The notes: generated by a model from the letters alone, not told the origin. Positions 1-10,375 are shown, counted from the stretch's first letter. The stretch: DNA of 64,000 nt from Pinibacter aurantiacus (GCF_019130065.1 NZ_JAHSPG010000011.1:179854-243853); one strand, 5' to 3'. Made by a program: numbers and translations.

Positions 1-860
1 TTGACCTGCACAAAAGCATTCCTGAATTGATGCTTGACAATACAGACCGTAACAGAACTTCTCCATTTGCTTTCACAGGAAACAAATTTGAGTTCCGCGC
101 GGTGGGTTCTACTGCAAACTGTGCTAACCCAATGACAGTGCTGAACACAATTATGGCTGAAACATTGAAACAATTCAAAAAAGATGTTGATGCTTTAATT
201 GAAAAAGGCGAGAAAAAAGAAATCGCTATCATGCACGTTATCCGCGAATACATCGTTGCTTCTGAAAAAGTATTATTCGAAGGAGACGGTTACAGCGAAG
301 CATGGGCAAAAGAAGCTGAAAAACGCGGTTTGCCAAATGTAAAAACAACTCCATTGGCGTTGGATGCATTGGTTACCGATAAAGCTAAACACCTTTTCGA
401 AAGCAATAATGTATTGACTCACGTTGAGCTGGAAGCTCGTCACGAAATTGAAGTTGAAAAATACATCAAACGTGTACAGATCGAAGCTCGTATCATGGGT
501 GAACTTTGCACCAGCCACATCCTTCCTTCTGCTATCAAATATCAAAACACTTTGATCCAAAACATCAAAGGTTTGAAAGAAGTGGGTATGCCAGAGGCTT
601 CTTACAAGAATCAAATAGTTATTCTTGAAAGATTGTCACACTACATCAGCAAAACAAGCGAGCTGGTTGTACAAATGATCGAAGCAAGAAAAATTTGCAA
701 TGCTATGGACAACACTCGTACTAAAGCTATTGCTTACGAAAGCCAGGTAAAAGCTCCGTTCTTTGATGCTATCCGTTACCATGTTGACAAACTGGAATTG
801 ATGGTAGACGATAAAGAATGGTTGTTACCAAAATATCGTGAGATGCTTTTCTTAAGATAA
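1..860 (+). CDS. glnN: Glutamine synthetase type III, C-terminal part (cut by window edge)
   Basis: The reading frame is open from base 3 and runs to TAA at 858-860, so about 286 residues of a protein of roughly 700-730 are present. The start lies outside the window; an internal TTG at 27 is not the true start. The segment FEFRAVGSTANCANP is the conserved nucleotide and substrate region of the GSIII family, which is typical of Bacteroidota and differs from GSI in size and C-terminus. The enzyme condenses glutamate, ammonia and ATP to glutamine in the cytoplasm and forms large oligomers. A strong terminator follows 40 bases after the stop, so the transcript ends here. Confidence 0.95.
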   Translation, partial: DLHKSIPELMLDNTDRNRTSPFAFTGNKFEFRAVGSTANCANPMTVLNTIMAETLKQFKKDVDALIEKGEKKEIAIMHVIREYIVASEKVLFEGDGYSEAWAKEAEKRGLPNVKTTPLALDALVTDKAKHLFESNNVLTHVELEARHEIEVEKYIKRVQIEARIMGELCTSHILPSAIKYQNTLIQNIKGLKEVGMPEASYKNQIVILERLSHYISKTSELVVQMIEARKICNAMDNTRTKAIAYESQVKAPFFDAIRYHVDKLELMVDDKEWLLPKYREMLFLR

Positions 861-897
861 ACTAGTTATTTTTCGTATTGACATGAGAAGAAACACA

Positions 898-924
898 AGG
901 GCCCGCGATTTGCGGGCCTTTGTT
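898..924 (+). terminator. Intrinsic terminator of glnN
   Basis: A perfect 7-bp stem GGCCCGC/GCGGGCC with loop GATTT lies at 900-918 and is followed by TTTGTT. Confidence 0.85.
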
Positions 925-1039
925 ATGCATAGGAAAAAATTAAAAATCAAAATGAAAAAGTAAAAATTCCTGACCGTTCTTGCTCTATCCTTCTCGTGGC
1001 CGTCAACCTAGGCTTGCTGTAAATTTTCGCTTCCCAATG

Positions 1040-1234
1040 TTTAACATGTCGCCCCTACGGGTCTGGCATTAGGATCGCCGCAACATAATGTTGGCTACTA
1101 ACGTGTCGCCCCGCTGGGGCTATTTTAAAGCACGCGGAAAGCTCGAATAAGCTCCAGCGGGGCAATACGTTAGTAGCACCCAAGTAATCAATGACGAAAA
1201 TCCATAGCCAGCCCCAGCGGGCCGATATGTTAAA
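1040..1234. repeat. Nested GC-rich inverted repeats (four copies of one motif)
   Basis: This lies in the 525-base gene-free stretch 861-1385. Four copies of a motif like AACGTGTCGCCCCGCTGGGG occur symmetrically. The inner pair is 1095-1121 with 1150-1176 (27 bases, 3 mismatches). The outer pair is 1040-1064 with 1210-1234 and is more divergent. A fifth copy is at 34451-34473. I see no gene here; 925-1039 and 1235-1385 show nothing else recognisable. Confidence 0.75.
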
Positions 1235-1385
1235 TGTTGAAAACTATGGTTTCATTACAAACAATAGCGCTAAATAAAAGAAACACTTCCTCACGAAATT
1301 ACCCTCCTTTTGATGGGTAAATAACACAAAAACACCTTCCTTTTGGAAGACATATTTGTAACCAATAAATAGAAAAATGAAAAAT

Positions 1386-1760
1386 CTAGTGAATCTTAAC
1401 TTTCAAATTCAGCATTTGCAAGCTTGAATTTGTTGCCGGTGCAAGAGAAACAGAGCTCTTGTAAGGCATAATGTATGTAGTGTTACCTTGCTGATAGGTA
1501 ACGATGGAGTTAAAAGAGATAACATTAGGAGCAATTCTTTCCTCGCTCATAATTTTTCCCCCTCTGTAGCTGAAAGTGCCTTTAAGTGTAAAGGAGTTAG
1601 CAACACTTATAGGAGTAAAATCAATTCCGGCCGATTGTTGCTTTGTTTTTCCTCCACCGCCAATACCAATTGCAGCAAACGCATGTATGCCGCAAATAGC
1701 CAATACAGTTATCATAACTGATTGTTTTTTATAGCTTTTTATGAAGGAAAGTAATTTCAT
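1386..1760 (-). CDS. Hypothetical secreted protein, 124 aa
   Basis: I do not recognise this protein. Its N-terminus (MKLLSFIKSYKKQSVM followed by a hydrophobic run ending HAFA) reads as a signal peptide of about 29 residues. The rest is small, polar and beta-rich, with a glycine/lysine patch (GIGGGGKTKQQ) right after the predicted cleavage site. A TACTTTTG promoter element lies 5 bases upstream of the ATG, which supports expression and suggests a very short or absent leader. It is divergent from the TPR gene at 1905. No catalytic motif is visible. It could be a small envelope protein. Confidence 0.6.
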   Translation of the reverse strand: MKLLSFIKSYKKQSVMITVLAICGIHAFAAIGIGGGGKTKQQSAGIDFTPISVANSFTLKGTFSYRGGKIMSEERIAPNVISFNSIVTYQQGNTTYIMPYKSSVSLAPATNSSLQMLNLKVKIH

Positions 1761-1765
1761 TATGG

Positions 1766-1773
1766 CAAAAGTA
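1766..1773 (-). promoter_or_regulatory. TAnnTTTG -7 element of the small secreted protein
   Basis: TACTTTTG reads on the minus strand 5 bases before the ATG at 1760, matching the Bacteroidota -7 consensus. The predicted transcript start would fall at or next to the start codon. Confidence 0.5.
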
Positions 1774-1865
1774 TAATTTATTTTCTTATTTTTTTAACCT
1801 TTCATCAAGAATTTTAATACCTCTTTAACGAATCAGTCAAAAAAATGTTACAGAAAATTGGGAAA

Positions 1866-1873
1866 TACTTTTG
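1866..1873 (+). promoter_or_regulatory. TAnnTTTG -7 element of the TPR gene
   Basis: TACTTTTG occurs 31 bases before the ATG at 1905. No clear TTG at the -33 spacing was seen. Confidence 0.5.
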
Positions 1874-1904
1874 TATTACCTAACTTACAGTAACCATCTT
1901 TTAC

Positions 1905-3326
1905 ATGAAAGAAAATCCTTACCGCCAAGACAGTGAAGAGCTTCAGGAACTTTTAAAACAGTTCGAGAATCTGAAAAAGGGTCGAAATCACTCCTTCATC
2001 AGCGAGGAATCTTTCGAAAAGATCATCGACTACTACGATGACGCTGACAATATCAACGAAGCCTTAGAAGCGGCGGAAATTGCGGTTGAACATTTTCCTT
2101 TTTCATCTGAATTGCTGGTAAAAAAAGCAGATTTGCTGATTGGCGCCAGAAAATATACCGAAGCATTGGAAATTCTTGAGCGCGCCGAACTTTTCGACAG
2201 CCGCGACATTAATCTTTATATTTTACGGACAGAAGTTTACCTGGCCCTCGATAAACAAGAAAAGGCCGTGGAACTGCTGGAAAGTGCATTGGACCTCTTT
2301 GATGGCGAGGAAAGAATAGAATTGCTGTTCGAATTGGCAGATGTGTACGATGATTATGAAGAGTTTGATAAGATCTTCGATTGCCTGAAATTGATCCTTG
2401 AACAAGAGCCAACAAACGAAGAGGCGCTGTACAAGATCTGTTTCTGGACAGATTTTACCGGGCGCAACGAAGAAAGCATTAAACTTCATAATAAGATCAT
2501 TGAAGATTATCCCTATAACGAGCTGGCATGGTTTAACCTCGCAGCCTCTTACCAGGGCTTAAAACTCTACGAAAAGGCCATTGATGCCTATAAATACGCG
2601 GTGACAATAGATGAGAAATTTGATTATGCGTACCGTAATATGGGCGACGCTTATATAAGGCTCCGCAAATTCAAAGATGCGATCGAGGTGCTTGAAAAGG
2701 TACTGGAACTATCCAGACCCGAAGATGTAATTTTCGAGGCGTTAGGACATTGCTACGACCGCTTGAATAATTATGCCCAGGCCCGTTTCTACTACAGAAA
2801 GGCTTCGCACCTTAATAATGATGACAGCAAGTTGTTTTATAAAATTGCCTGCACTTACATCAACGAAAGCCAATGGACACAGGCCATTAAACAACTGGAC
2901 GCTGCTTTGCAAATTCACCGCAATCAGCCGGAATATAACCTGGCAATGGGCGAATGTAAGTTGCAGCTTGGTGAAGTAAAAGACGCGATCATTTATTTCT
3001 CAAATGTCGTTAGGTCGCGCCCAAGAAATGTTGCCGGCTGGGAAGCGCTTATCCGCTGCCTTTATTCAGTTAAATACTACGAGGAGGCGCTGGAGCAAGT
3101 GTTGGCGGCCATTAAGCATACTGAAGGAAAATCTGTTTTTATATACTACCTGAGCGCTATTTATTTCGCTATGGGCAAATCACGCGAAGGTTTGCTGCAG
3201 CTCGAAAAGGCGATTCACGTTTCCCCCAAAAAAATAAAATTGTTTGTTGAGCTAAATCCTGCCATTCTTCAAAACCAGCAGGTGGTAGATGTTATCGCGA
3301 GGTACAAACGCAACAAGAACTTTTAG
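1905..3326 (+). CDS. Tetratricopeptide repeat protein, 473 aa
   Basis: The protein is built of about 10-12 tandem TPR helix pairs from roughly residue 45 to 440. The canonical spacing of W/L/G/Y/A/P positions is visible, for example in the segments around AWFNLAASYQGLKLYEKAID and AYRNMGDAYIRLRKFKDAIE. There is no signal peptide or membrane segment, so it is probably a cytoplasmic scaffold for protein-protein contacts. The partner is unknown. The ATG at 1905 is preceded by a promoter element, and the reading frame ends with TAG followed directly by a phrase-repeat arm. Acidic N-terminal composition and long TPR solenoids are common in Bacteroidota, but a specific function cannot be assigned from sequence. 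Confidence 0.88.
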   Translation: MKENPYRQDSEELQELLKQFENLKKGRNHSFISEESFEKIIDYYDDADNINEALEAAEIAVEHFPFSSELLVKKADLLIGARKYTEALEILERAELFDSRDINLYILRTEVYLALDKQEKAVELLESALDLFDGEERIELLFELADVYDDYEEFDKIFDCLKLILEQEPTNEEALYKICFWTDFTGRNEESIKLHNKIIEDYPYNELAWFNLAASYQGLKLYEKAIDAYKYAVTIDEKFDYAYRNMGDAYIRLRKFKDAIEVLEKVLELSRPEDVIFEALGHCYDRLNNYAQARFYYRKASHLNNDDSKLFYKIACTYINESQWTQAIKQLDAALQIHRNQPEYNLAMGECKLQLGEVKDAIIYFSNVVRSRPRNVAGWEALIRCLYSVKYYEEALEQVLAAIKHTEGKSVFIYYLSAIYFAMGKSREGLLQLEKAIHVSPKKIKLFVELNPAILQNQQVVDVIARYKRNKNF

Positions 3327-3328
3327 CA

Positions 3329-3359
3329 TTTGAAAATTGAGAGTTGAAAATTGAAAATG
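3329..3359. repeat. Single phrase-repeat arm after TPR gene
   Basis: Units of the type TTGAAAAT and TGAGAGTTG begin two bases after the stop codon at 3326. A palindrome ATGACCGCGGTCAT follows at 3364-3377. No matching second arm is present before the promoter at 3491. Confidence 0.6.
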
Positions 3360-3490
3360 AAGTATGACCGCGGTCATAAGGAGGATAATTACGATCAAAA
3401 AAATCTAAATTCTTAATTTCTAGTGCATAATTATCTGGGAATCTACCCTAAGTATTAACAATTTGGAATTTTTCATTCACCATTGTTTCC

Positions 3491-3498
3491 TATTTTTG
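3491..3498 (+). promoter_or_regulatory. TAnnTTTG -7 element of comA-aroE
   Basis: TATTTTTG lies 37 bases before the ATG at 3536. A TTTG at 3462-3465 is a loosely spaced -33 candidate. Confidence 0.55.
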
Positions 3499-3535
3499 CG
3501 CTCGTTTGTATTTTATACACAGTCAAAAGCAGTAA

Positions 3536-4309
3536 ATGAATTTCAATTTATCGCAGATACCTGAAAGAATCCAACAGCCCAGGAAGAACGGTTTAACGAT
3601 GGTGATGGACAAAGGGCTTAGCATAGAAGAAACCCGTAACTTTTTGAGTATATCGAAACCTCACGTTGATATCGTTAAACTAGGTTTCGGAACTTCATTC
3701 GTTACGCCTAATCTTAAAGAAAAACTGGAAGTTTACCGCGAAGCCGGAATGCCGGTTTATTTCGGAGGTACATTGTTCGAGGCATTTTTAGTAAGAAACC
3801 AGTTCCAGGATTACATTGATGTGTGTAAAGAATATGGTGTTGCATTTATGGAGGTGAGTGATGGTTCTATCACCATTCCTCATGCAGAGAAATGCGGCTA
3901 TATTGAAAAATTAACCAAACACGGTACGGTGTTAAGTGAAGTTGGTAGTAAAGATGCCGCTCACATTATCCCTCCTTATAAATGGATCGAATTGATGCGG
4001 TCCGAGCTTGACGCTGGTGCAACATATGTGATCGCAGAGGCCCGTGAAGCCGGTAACGTAGGTATCTACAGAGGCTCAGGCGAGGTGCGTGAAGGTCTGG
4101 TTCAGGAAATTCTTACACAAATACCTGAAGAAAAGATTCTCTGGGAAGCGCCACAAAAAGCACAACAGTTATACTTTATTGAATTGATCGGCTGCAATGT
4201 AAACCTTGGAAACATCGCTCCTTCTGAAGTTATTTCACTGGAAGCAATGCGTATTGGTTTGCGTGGAGATACTTTCCACCTATTCTTAAATAAAGAAACC
4301 GTTCAATAA
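3536..4309 (+). CDS. comA: Phosphosulfolactate synthase (ComA family)
   Basis: This 257-residue TIM-barrel protein matches the ComA family over its length: the N-terminal GLTMVMDKGLS, the strand DIVKLGFGTSF, GMPVYFGGTLFE, FMEVSDGSI, VLSEVGSKD and the acidic VIAEAREAG. Family members add sulfite to phosphoenolpyruvate to give (2R)-phosphosulfolactate. That is the first step to coenzyme M in methanogens and to sulfolactate in Bacillus spores. The purpose in this organism is not given by the sequence; one inference is supply of C3 sulfonate for cysteate and sulfonolipids, which many Bacteroidota make. Its stop overlaps the aroE start (TAATG), so the two are translationally coupled. No ComB, ComC or ComDE genes are in the window. 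Confidence 0.88.
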   Translation: MNFNLSQIPERIQQPRKNGLTMVMDKGLSIEETRNFLSISKPHVDIVKLGFGTSFVTPNLKEKLEVYREAGMPVYFGGTLFEAFLVRNQFQDYIDVCKEYGVAFMEVSDGSITIPHAEKCGYIEKLTKHGTVLSEVGSKDAAHIIPPYKWIELMRSELDAGATYVIAEAREAGNVGIYRGSGEVREGLVQEILTQIPEEKILWEAPQKAQQLYFIELIGCNVNLGNIAPSEVISLEAMRIGLRGDTFHLFLNKETVQ

Positions 4310-5055
4310 TGAGGCTTTTTGGTTTGATCGGTTTTCCTTTGGGTCATTCTTTTTCTCAAAAATTTTTCACAGAAAAATTTGAAAAGGAAGGCATAAAGGG
4401 CTGCTCCTACCAAAATTTTCCTCTCAGTTCCATAGATCAGTTAAAAGATCTGCTGGCAACACACTCCCATCTGGAAGGTTTTAATATTACTATTCCTTAC
4501 AAAGAGCAGGTATTGCCATTTATTGATCAGCAAACTGATGCTGTTCAAAAGATAGGTGCCTGCAACTGCGTTAAAATTGTAGCTGGTAAATTGATCGGCT
4601 ATAACACCGATGTCAAAGGTTTTGAAGTTTCTCTGCGAAAGAAATTGCAACCTAAACACAATACAGCGCTGGTATTAGGAACAGGCGGTGCCGCAAAAGC
4701 CGTTGTTTATGCATTGCAACAGCTTAACATTTCTTACAAAATTGTGAGCAGGAAAGCAAACCCTGAAGCTAACGTTATCAGCTATGCGCAATTGACAAAT
4801 GACGTTGTCTCAGCTCACAAATTAATAGTAAACACTACTCCCCTCGGAACATATCCAAACGTGAATGAGTGCGCGGAAATTCCGTACGAAGCACTAACCC
4901 CCGACCATTATTTATTTGACTTAGTGTACAATCCTTCCAAAACATTGTTCCTGCAAAAAGGCGAAGCGCAAGGCGCTACGATAGAGAATGGACATGAAAT
5001 GCTGGAGATTCAGGCGGAAGAGAGTTGGAAGATTTGGAACAAATCTTCAATTTGA
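4309..5055 (+). CDS. aroE: Shikimate dehydrogenase
   Basis: This 248-residue cytoplasmic enzyme reduces 3-dehydroshikimate to shikimate with NADPH in the aromatic amino acid pathway. Visible signatures are the N-terminal substrate site GFPLGHSFSQ, the catalytic-lysine segment FNITIPYKE, GACNCV, YNTDVKGF, the nucleotide-binding loop LGTGGAAKA, and NTTPLGTYP. Its length is at the short end for AroE (about 270), as is common in Bacteroidota. The ATG overlaps the comA stop by one base. The stop TGA (5053-5055) lies inside the first unit of a long inverted repeat, so the last few codons are part of that element. Confidence 0.95.
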   Translation: MRLFGLIGFPLGHSFSQKFFTEKFEKEGIKGCSYQNFPLSSIDQLKDLLATHSHLEGFNITIPYKEQVLPFIDQQTDAVQKIGACNCVKIVAGKLIGYNTDVKGFEVSLRKKLQPKHNTALVLGTGGAAKAVVYALQQLNISYKIVSRKANPEANVISYAQLTNDVVSAHKLIVNTTPLGTYPNVNECAEIPYEALTPDHYLFDLVYNPSKTLFLQKGEAQGATIENGHEMLEIQAEESWKIWNKSSI

Positions 5056-5203
5056 AAATTTGATGATTTGAAAATTTGAAAATGCTTTAGGCGCTATTTT
5101 CGTCTTGAAATATTTATTCTCCGAATTTCGAAGAGTTAATTCATAACGCTGTATGATACACACAATGCATTTTCGAATTTTCAAATCATCAAATTTTCAA
5201 ATT
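5049..5203. repeat. Long inverted repeat of AAAATTTG-like units
   Basis: Arms 5049-5085 and 5167-5203 are 37 bases each and pair with a single mismatch across an 81-base spacer. The irregular unit GATG recurs at the matching place in both arms. The left arm contains the aroE stop and the right arm ends four bases from the stop of the convergent cytochrome gene. Confidence 0.9.
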
Positions 5204-5207
5204 GGCC

Positions 5208-5606
5208 CTATTTGTTTCTCAACGACAGCACATACTTCACCATTTCCTTTGCATCGGCTTCAGAAAGGTTTGGATGTGGGGTCATAGGTATTTCGCCCCA
5301 GTTTCCTTTACCGCCTTTAATTACTTTTTCTGCTAGTAATGCTACGGTTGCATCGTTGTTTTCGTATTTGTTCGCAACATCTCTGTAAGCCGGTCCTGTA
5401 GTTTTTTCATCTACTTTGTGGCAAGTAAGACAGTCTGATTGTGCAATTAGATTGATAGCTTTTTCATTTTCTGCAGATAGCGCTGCGTTTGGGGTCGCGG
5501 CCGCCGTATCAGCAGATTTAGCAGTGTCCGATGCTTTTGTTTCCGAACTGTTGTTGCAGCTGTAAATAGCAGCCAGAGCCAAAATTCCTACAAATAATTT
5601 TTTCAT
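5208..5606 (-). CDS. Lipoprotein cytochrome c, class I
   Basis: This 132-residue protein begins with a lipoprotein signal peptide ending in the lipobox IYSC (lipidated Cys17), followed by an Ala/Thr/Ser-rich linker. The cytochrome domain covers about residues 50-132. Its haem-attachment site is CLTCH (Cys59, Cys62, His63) and the likely distal ligand is Met108 in the IPMTPHP loop. The layout resembles monohaem c551/c552 electron carriers found as stand-alone lipoproteins in Bacteroidota. It should be anchored in the periplasm or outer membrane and pass electrons to a terminal reductase or peroxidase. Its partner is not encoded nearby. The distant ccmB-ccmC-ccmD set in this window would be relevant to haem delivery. 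Confidence 0.9.
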   Translation of the reverse strand: MKKLFVGILALAAIYSCNNSSETKASDTAKSADTAAATPNAALSAENEKAINLIAQSDCLTCHKVDEKTTGPAYRDVANKYENNDATVALLAEKVIKGGKGNWGEIPMTPHPNLSEADAKEMVKYVLSLRNK

Positions 5607-5741
5607 CAGTGTGTGTTTATTGTTTTTAATGGTCAGATGGAATTCGTCAAATAAACATTGCTTTAAGTATGCAAAGGTCTAATGGCGTATTTCATCAGTT
5701 TTTTTTGTGTTTATTAGTCGAATGGGTTTTGTAAATATCGT

Positions 5742-6578
5742 TTAAATTCTTTCTTTGAAAAAACTGATCAGTTTTTTGTGTGCGTCTTCGGTAGCTTCTT
5801 TATTAAAATCCGGATTGCTTGGGTTAGCAAAGCCATGAGTGGCGTCGTATCTGTTCACAATTAATTTCTTGTTTGCCTTTTTCATGTTTTCTACAAATTC
5901 GTCCACCATCGCAGGGCTGGGCCATTTGTCTTTATTCCCGAAAAATCCAATCACATCTGCGTTCAGCGTTTTTAGTTTCTCAACATCTTTCTCCGGTGCC
6001 CCGTAATACATGGCACATCCGCGCAATTGAGTGCCTGCCATCAACGCAGCCTGCAGGCTCCATCCTCCACCGAAGCACCAGCCAACGGTAAGTATTTTGG
6101 CGTCAGTGCCTACATGTGTATACACGCCTTTGATGATCGCCGTTGCCCTCTCGGTGGTTATCGTTTGCATTATTTTGGAAGCATCCTCACGTGTAGTGGC
6201 AACTTGTTTGTCATACAAGTCGATGGCAATGGCATTAATGCCAAGTTCGTTTGCCAGTTTTTCCGTTTCTTGTTTTATGTAATCGTTTAGCCCCCACCAT
6301 TCGTGTACAACAATAAGATAATAAGGAGTCTTTTTTGCTGCCATCACCTCCCAGGCATGGGCGTCTTTCCCATCGCTTGTTTTGTAAAAAATATCTTTCC
6401 CGGCGGTGGTTTTGTAAACGAAAGGCAAAGGATCGGGGTGTGAAGCAACAAACGCTTTGTCGTTACCATTTTGAGCGTACGCTTCAGTTGCGGAAGCGGT
6501 ACAGCAATTCATGGCGGTTTGGGAGATACCCAGTGCAGGCATTAAGATTACCAGCAATGTGAATATTTTTCTTTTCAT
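5742..6578 (-). CDS. Exported dienelactone hydrolase family protein
   Basis: The frame is open from 6659, but the ATG at 6578 is preferred because it gives a standard signal peptide (MKRKIFTLLVILMPALGISQ). The mature alpha/beta hydrolase has the dienelactone hydrolase triad: Cys168 in GWCFGGGW, Asp217 in GNKDKWP and His248 in THGFANP (numbered from this start). The strand before the conserved VVHEWWGLN loop also fits. Family members hydrolyse dienelactones or related esters; periplasmic versions like this have no firmly known substrate. It is divergent from pyrG. Confidence 0.88.
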   Translation of the reverse strand: MKRKIFTLLVILMPALGISQTAMNCCTASATEAYAQNGNDKAFVASHPDPLPFVYKTTAGKDIFYKTSDGKDAHAWEVMAAKKTPYYLIVVHEWWGLNDYIKQETEKLANELGINAIAIDLYDKQVATTREDASKIMQTITTERATAIIKGVYTHVGTDAKILTVGWCFGGGWSLQAALMAGTQLRGCAMYYGAPEKDVEKLKTLNADVIGFFGNKDKWPSPAMVDEFVENMKKANKKLIVNRYDATHGFANPSNPDFNKEATEDAHKKLISFFKERI

Positions 6579-6677
6579 AAAACTTAACAATATGGTGTGG
6601 AGATTGAGTTTCAAACAAATATTATACGTTTTGGACAGACTTGCAAGCAAATTTTCCACACAAAAAAACTATACCAA

Positions 6678-6706
6678 TTGGCTTGTGTTAAATTATTGTA
6701 TCTTTG
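6678..6706 (+). promoter_or_regulatory. Bacteroidota-type promoter of pyrG
   Basis: TTG at 6678-6680, an 18-base spacer and TATCTTTG at 6699-6706 give the best complete promoter in the window. The expected start near 6713 leaves a leader of about 205 bases. Confidence 0.7.
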
Positions 6707-6713
6707 CATGACC

Positions 6714-8565
<1,852 letters not shown>

Positions 8566-8590
8566 GCAAATTGATATAGAAATATATAAA

Positions 8591-8622
8591 AATGATCAAT
8601 CCGTGGATTGATCATTTTTTAT
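8591..8622. terminator. Bidirectional terminator, pyrG and the convergent transferase
   Basis: An 11-bp perfect stem (8591-8601 with 8606-8616, loop CGTG) ends in TTTTTT. The 3' side overlaps the stop codon of the convergent gene at 8612. Confidence 0.9.
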
Positions 8623-10312
8623 TTTCGGTAAGCCATTGTTTTTCTGTCTTAAGTTCTGAGAAAAACATGATCGTATTATTGAGGGTCAGAACTTTCTGTT
8701 TGCTGTCCTCAAATTTTTCAGAACACAAATTATATACACTGCAATGAGGATCTGAAGGAATAGTAATTCCACCCAGATCCATCAATGTATAAAAAACAGA
8801 CTCGGCGCTAGAAACCGGCTTGTCTTTATTGGCAATAATAGTATTGTAAACTTTATTGTTGTTCTCTGCAAAATCATTTGACAGCCAAATAAACAGTGGA
8901 ACCCTTAGAGAATAATAATTGGGAATATCTGTATGTGTTACCAAATTATCGAAATCCTGAAGATTCTCACCGTGATCTGAAACATATAACAAAGAGGATT
9001 CAGCGGATTTGAAGGATTTAAGTTCGTTAATTACGAGATCCAAAAAATAATCTGTGTAAAGTATACTATTGTCATACGCGTTTACCATGTCTTGTCTCGG
9101 CACATAGTTAGGCAACATGGAATTGAGGCTTAAGTTGGTTGGAAACTTTTGAAACGACGGCGGATATCTGCAAGAATAGTTCCAGTGACTTCCCATAGTA
9201 TGAAGCACGACACATATATCCTTATTGGTGTTTTCTATAACTCTTTTCAACTCTCCAATCAGTAGCTCATCATAAAAATTCTGCTGATAGAATTTCCCCC
9301 TGGTATTCTTTGAAAATATTATTGTGTCTGCATCCGGAATATGAAATAAGGTCAGCTTTAATTCCGGTTCCTGATTGCTGATCCATGCAGTATAATATCC
9401 CGCCTCTTTAAATGCACCGAGTATTCCTTTTTCTTTATAATGGGTGAAATAGTTATCTATGCCACCTCTGGAAACCAGCATTGGTACAGACTTTACGGTC
9501 ATTGGTGCGCCTGATGTGACATTGGAAAAAGCAATCAAATTTTCTTCCTGTGAAAGATATGGGGACGTATTTCTTTGGTAACCATTGATACCCCAATGAT
9601 CGTACCTTGACGCTTCTCCTATCACCAGTATTTGAATTTTCCGTTCAGGTTTTTTTTGAGATTTTTTTACAGCACCAAAAGAAAATGATCTCATGGTCTG
9701 CTGGTAATTTTTGTCAGAGTACAGTGTCGTTTGCTGATAATAATCGCGAAACTCAACCACTACTTTGGTGGGGAAATAATATCTGAAATTTTCACTTACT
9801 GCATCAGCATATTTTTCGTGAAAAGGCTTATTCTTAAATCCAAACAACAAAATGACAACAAAGCCTGTTAGCGAACAAATTATGGCTCTGGGGAAATCAA
9901 TTTTAGAAGGCAGTTTTTTCAACAAAAAAAGCGCAATAAAAAAAAAGGCAAGCATCGCTAAAATGATTGGGATAACGAACCAACCTATAAGCTCTCTGCT
10001 TTCGCGCAGGTTTGTATTTACCAGCAATCCAAGGATACCTTTATTGACTTCCTCTTTTACTAAAATTACCGGTATAAAAAATAGTGCAAAAATGCTGCTT
10101 AACACGGCAAGTGTATAGTAGTATATTTTAAGGGATCTGTAAAAAACTATTACCCCTAGCAATAACAGAGCTTGAACAAAAAACATGTTCAAAAGCAATT
10201 CGGTATAGCTCCCGTATTTAATTATGAAATAAAATTTCGGAGAAAGAATGAGAAGCGAGACAGCAATCATTATCAAATAGTAAAAAACTATTTTTAACCA
10301 GGCTTTTTTCAT
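8612..10312 (-). CDS. Phosphoethanolamine transferase (EptA/MCR-like)
   Basis: This 566-residue protein has about five N-terminal transmembrane helices (residues 1-165) followed by a periplasmic sulfatase-fold domain. Metal and catalytic signatures are IGEASRYDHWG, the nucleophile threonine region TSGAPMTVKSVP, the HTMGSHW segment and SDHGENL. Family members move phosphoethanolamine from phosphatidylethanolamine to lipid A or other glycans at the outer face of the inner membrane. The target here is unknown; lipid A is an inference. It has its own TATATTTG promoter element and converges on pyrG, sharing a terminator. Confidence 0.9.
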   Translation of the reverse strand: MKKAWLKIVFYYLIMIAVSLLILSPKFYFIIKYGSYTELLLNMFFVQALLLLGVIVFYRSLKIYYYTLAVLSSIFALFFIPVILVKEEVNKGILGLLVNTNLRESRELIGWFVIPIILAMLAFFFIALFLLKKLPSKIDFPRAIICSLTGFVVILLFGFKNKPFHEKYADAVSENFRYYFPTKVVVEFRDYYQQTTLYSDKNYQQTMRSFSFGAVKKSQKKPERKIQILVIGEASRYDHWGINGYQRNTSPYLSQEENLIAFSNVTSGAPMTVKSVPMLVSRGGIDNYFTHYKEKGILGAFKEAGYYTAWISNQEPELKLTLFHIPDADTIIFSKNTRGKFYQQNFYDELLIGELKRVIENTNKDICVVLHTMGSHWNYSCRYPPSFQKFPTNLSLNSMLPNYVPRQDMVNAYDNSILYTDYFLDLVINELKSFKSAESSLLYVSDHGENLQDFDNLVTHTDIPNYYSLRVPLFIWLSNDFAENNNKVYNTIIANKDKPVSSAESVFYTLMDLGGITIPSDPHCSVYNLCSEKFEDSKQKVLTLNNTIMFFSELKTEKQWLTENKK

Positions 10313-10367
10313 TACAGATTAGAGGTTAAGAGGTTTCGAAAATAAATGCCGAATCTTAAATCTGCGG

Positions 10368-10375
10368 CAAATATA
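10368..10375 (-). promoter_or_regulatory. -7 element of the phosphoethanolamine transferase gene
   Basis: TATATTTG reads on the minus strand 55 bases before the start codon. Confidence 0.45.

Noticed and set aside
1488..1721. 77-residue plus-strand frame opposite the small secreted protein
   Set aside because: The minus-strand frame has a signal peptide and a promoter element; the plus frame has neither.
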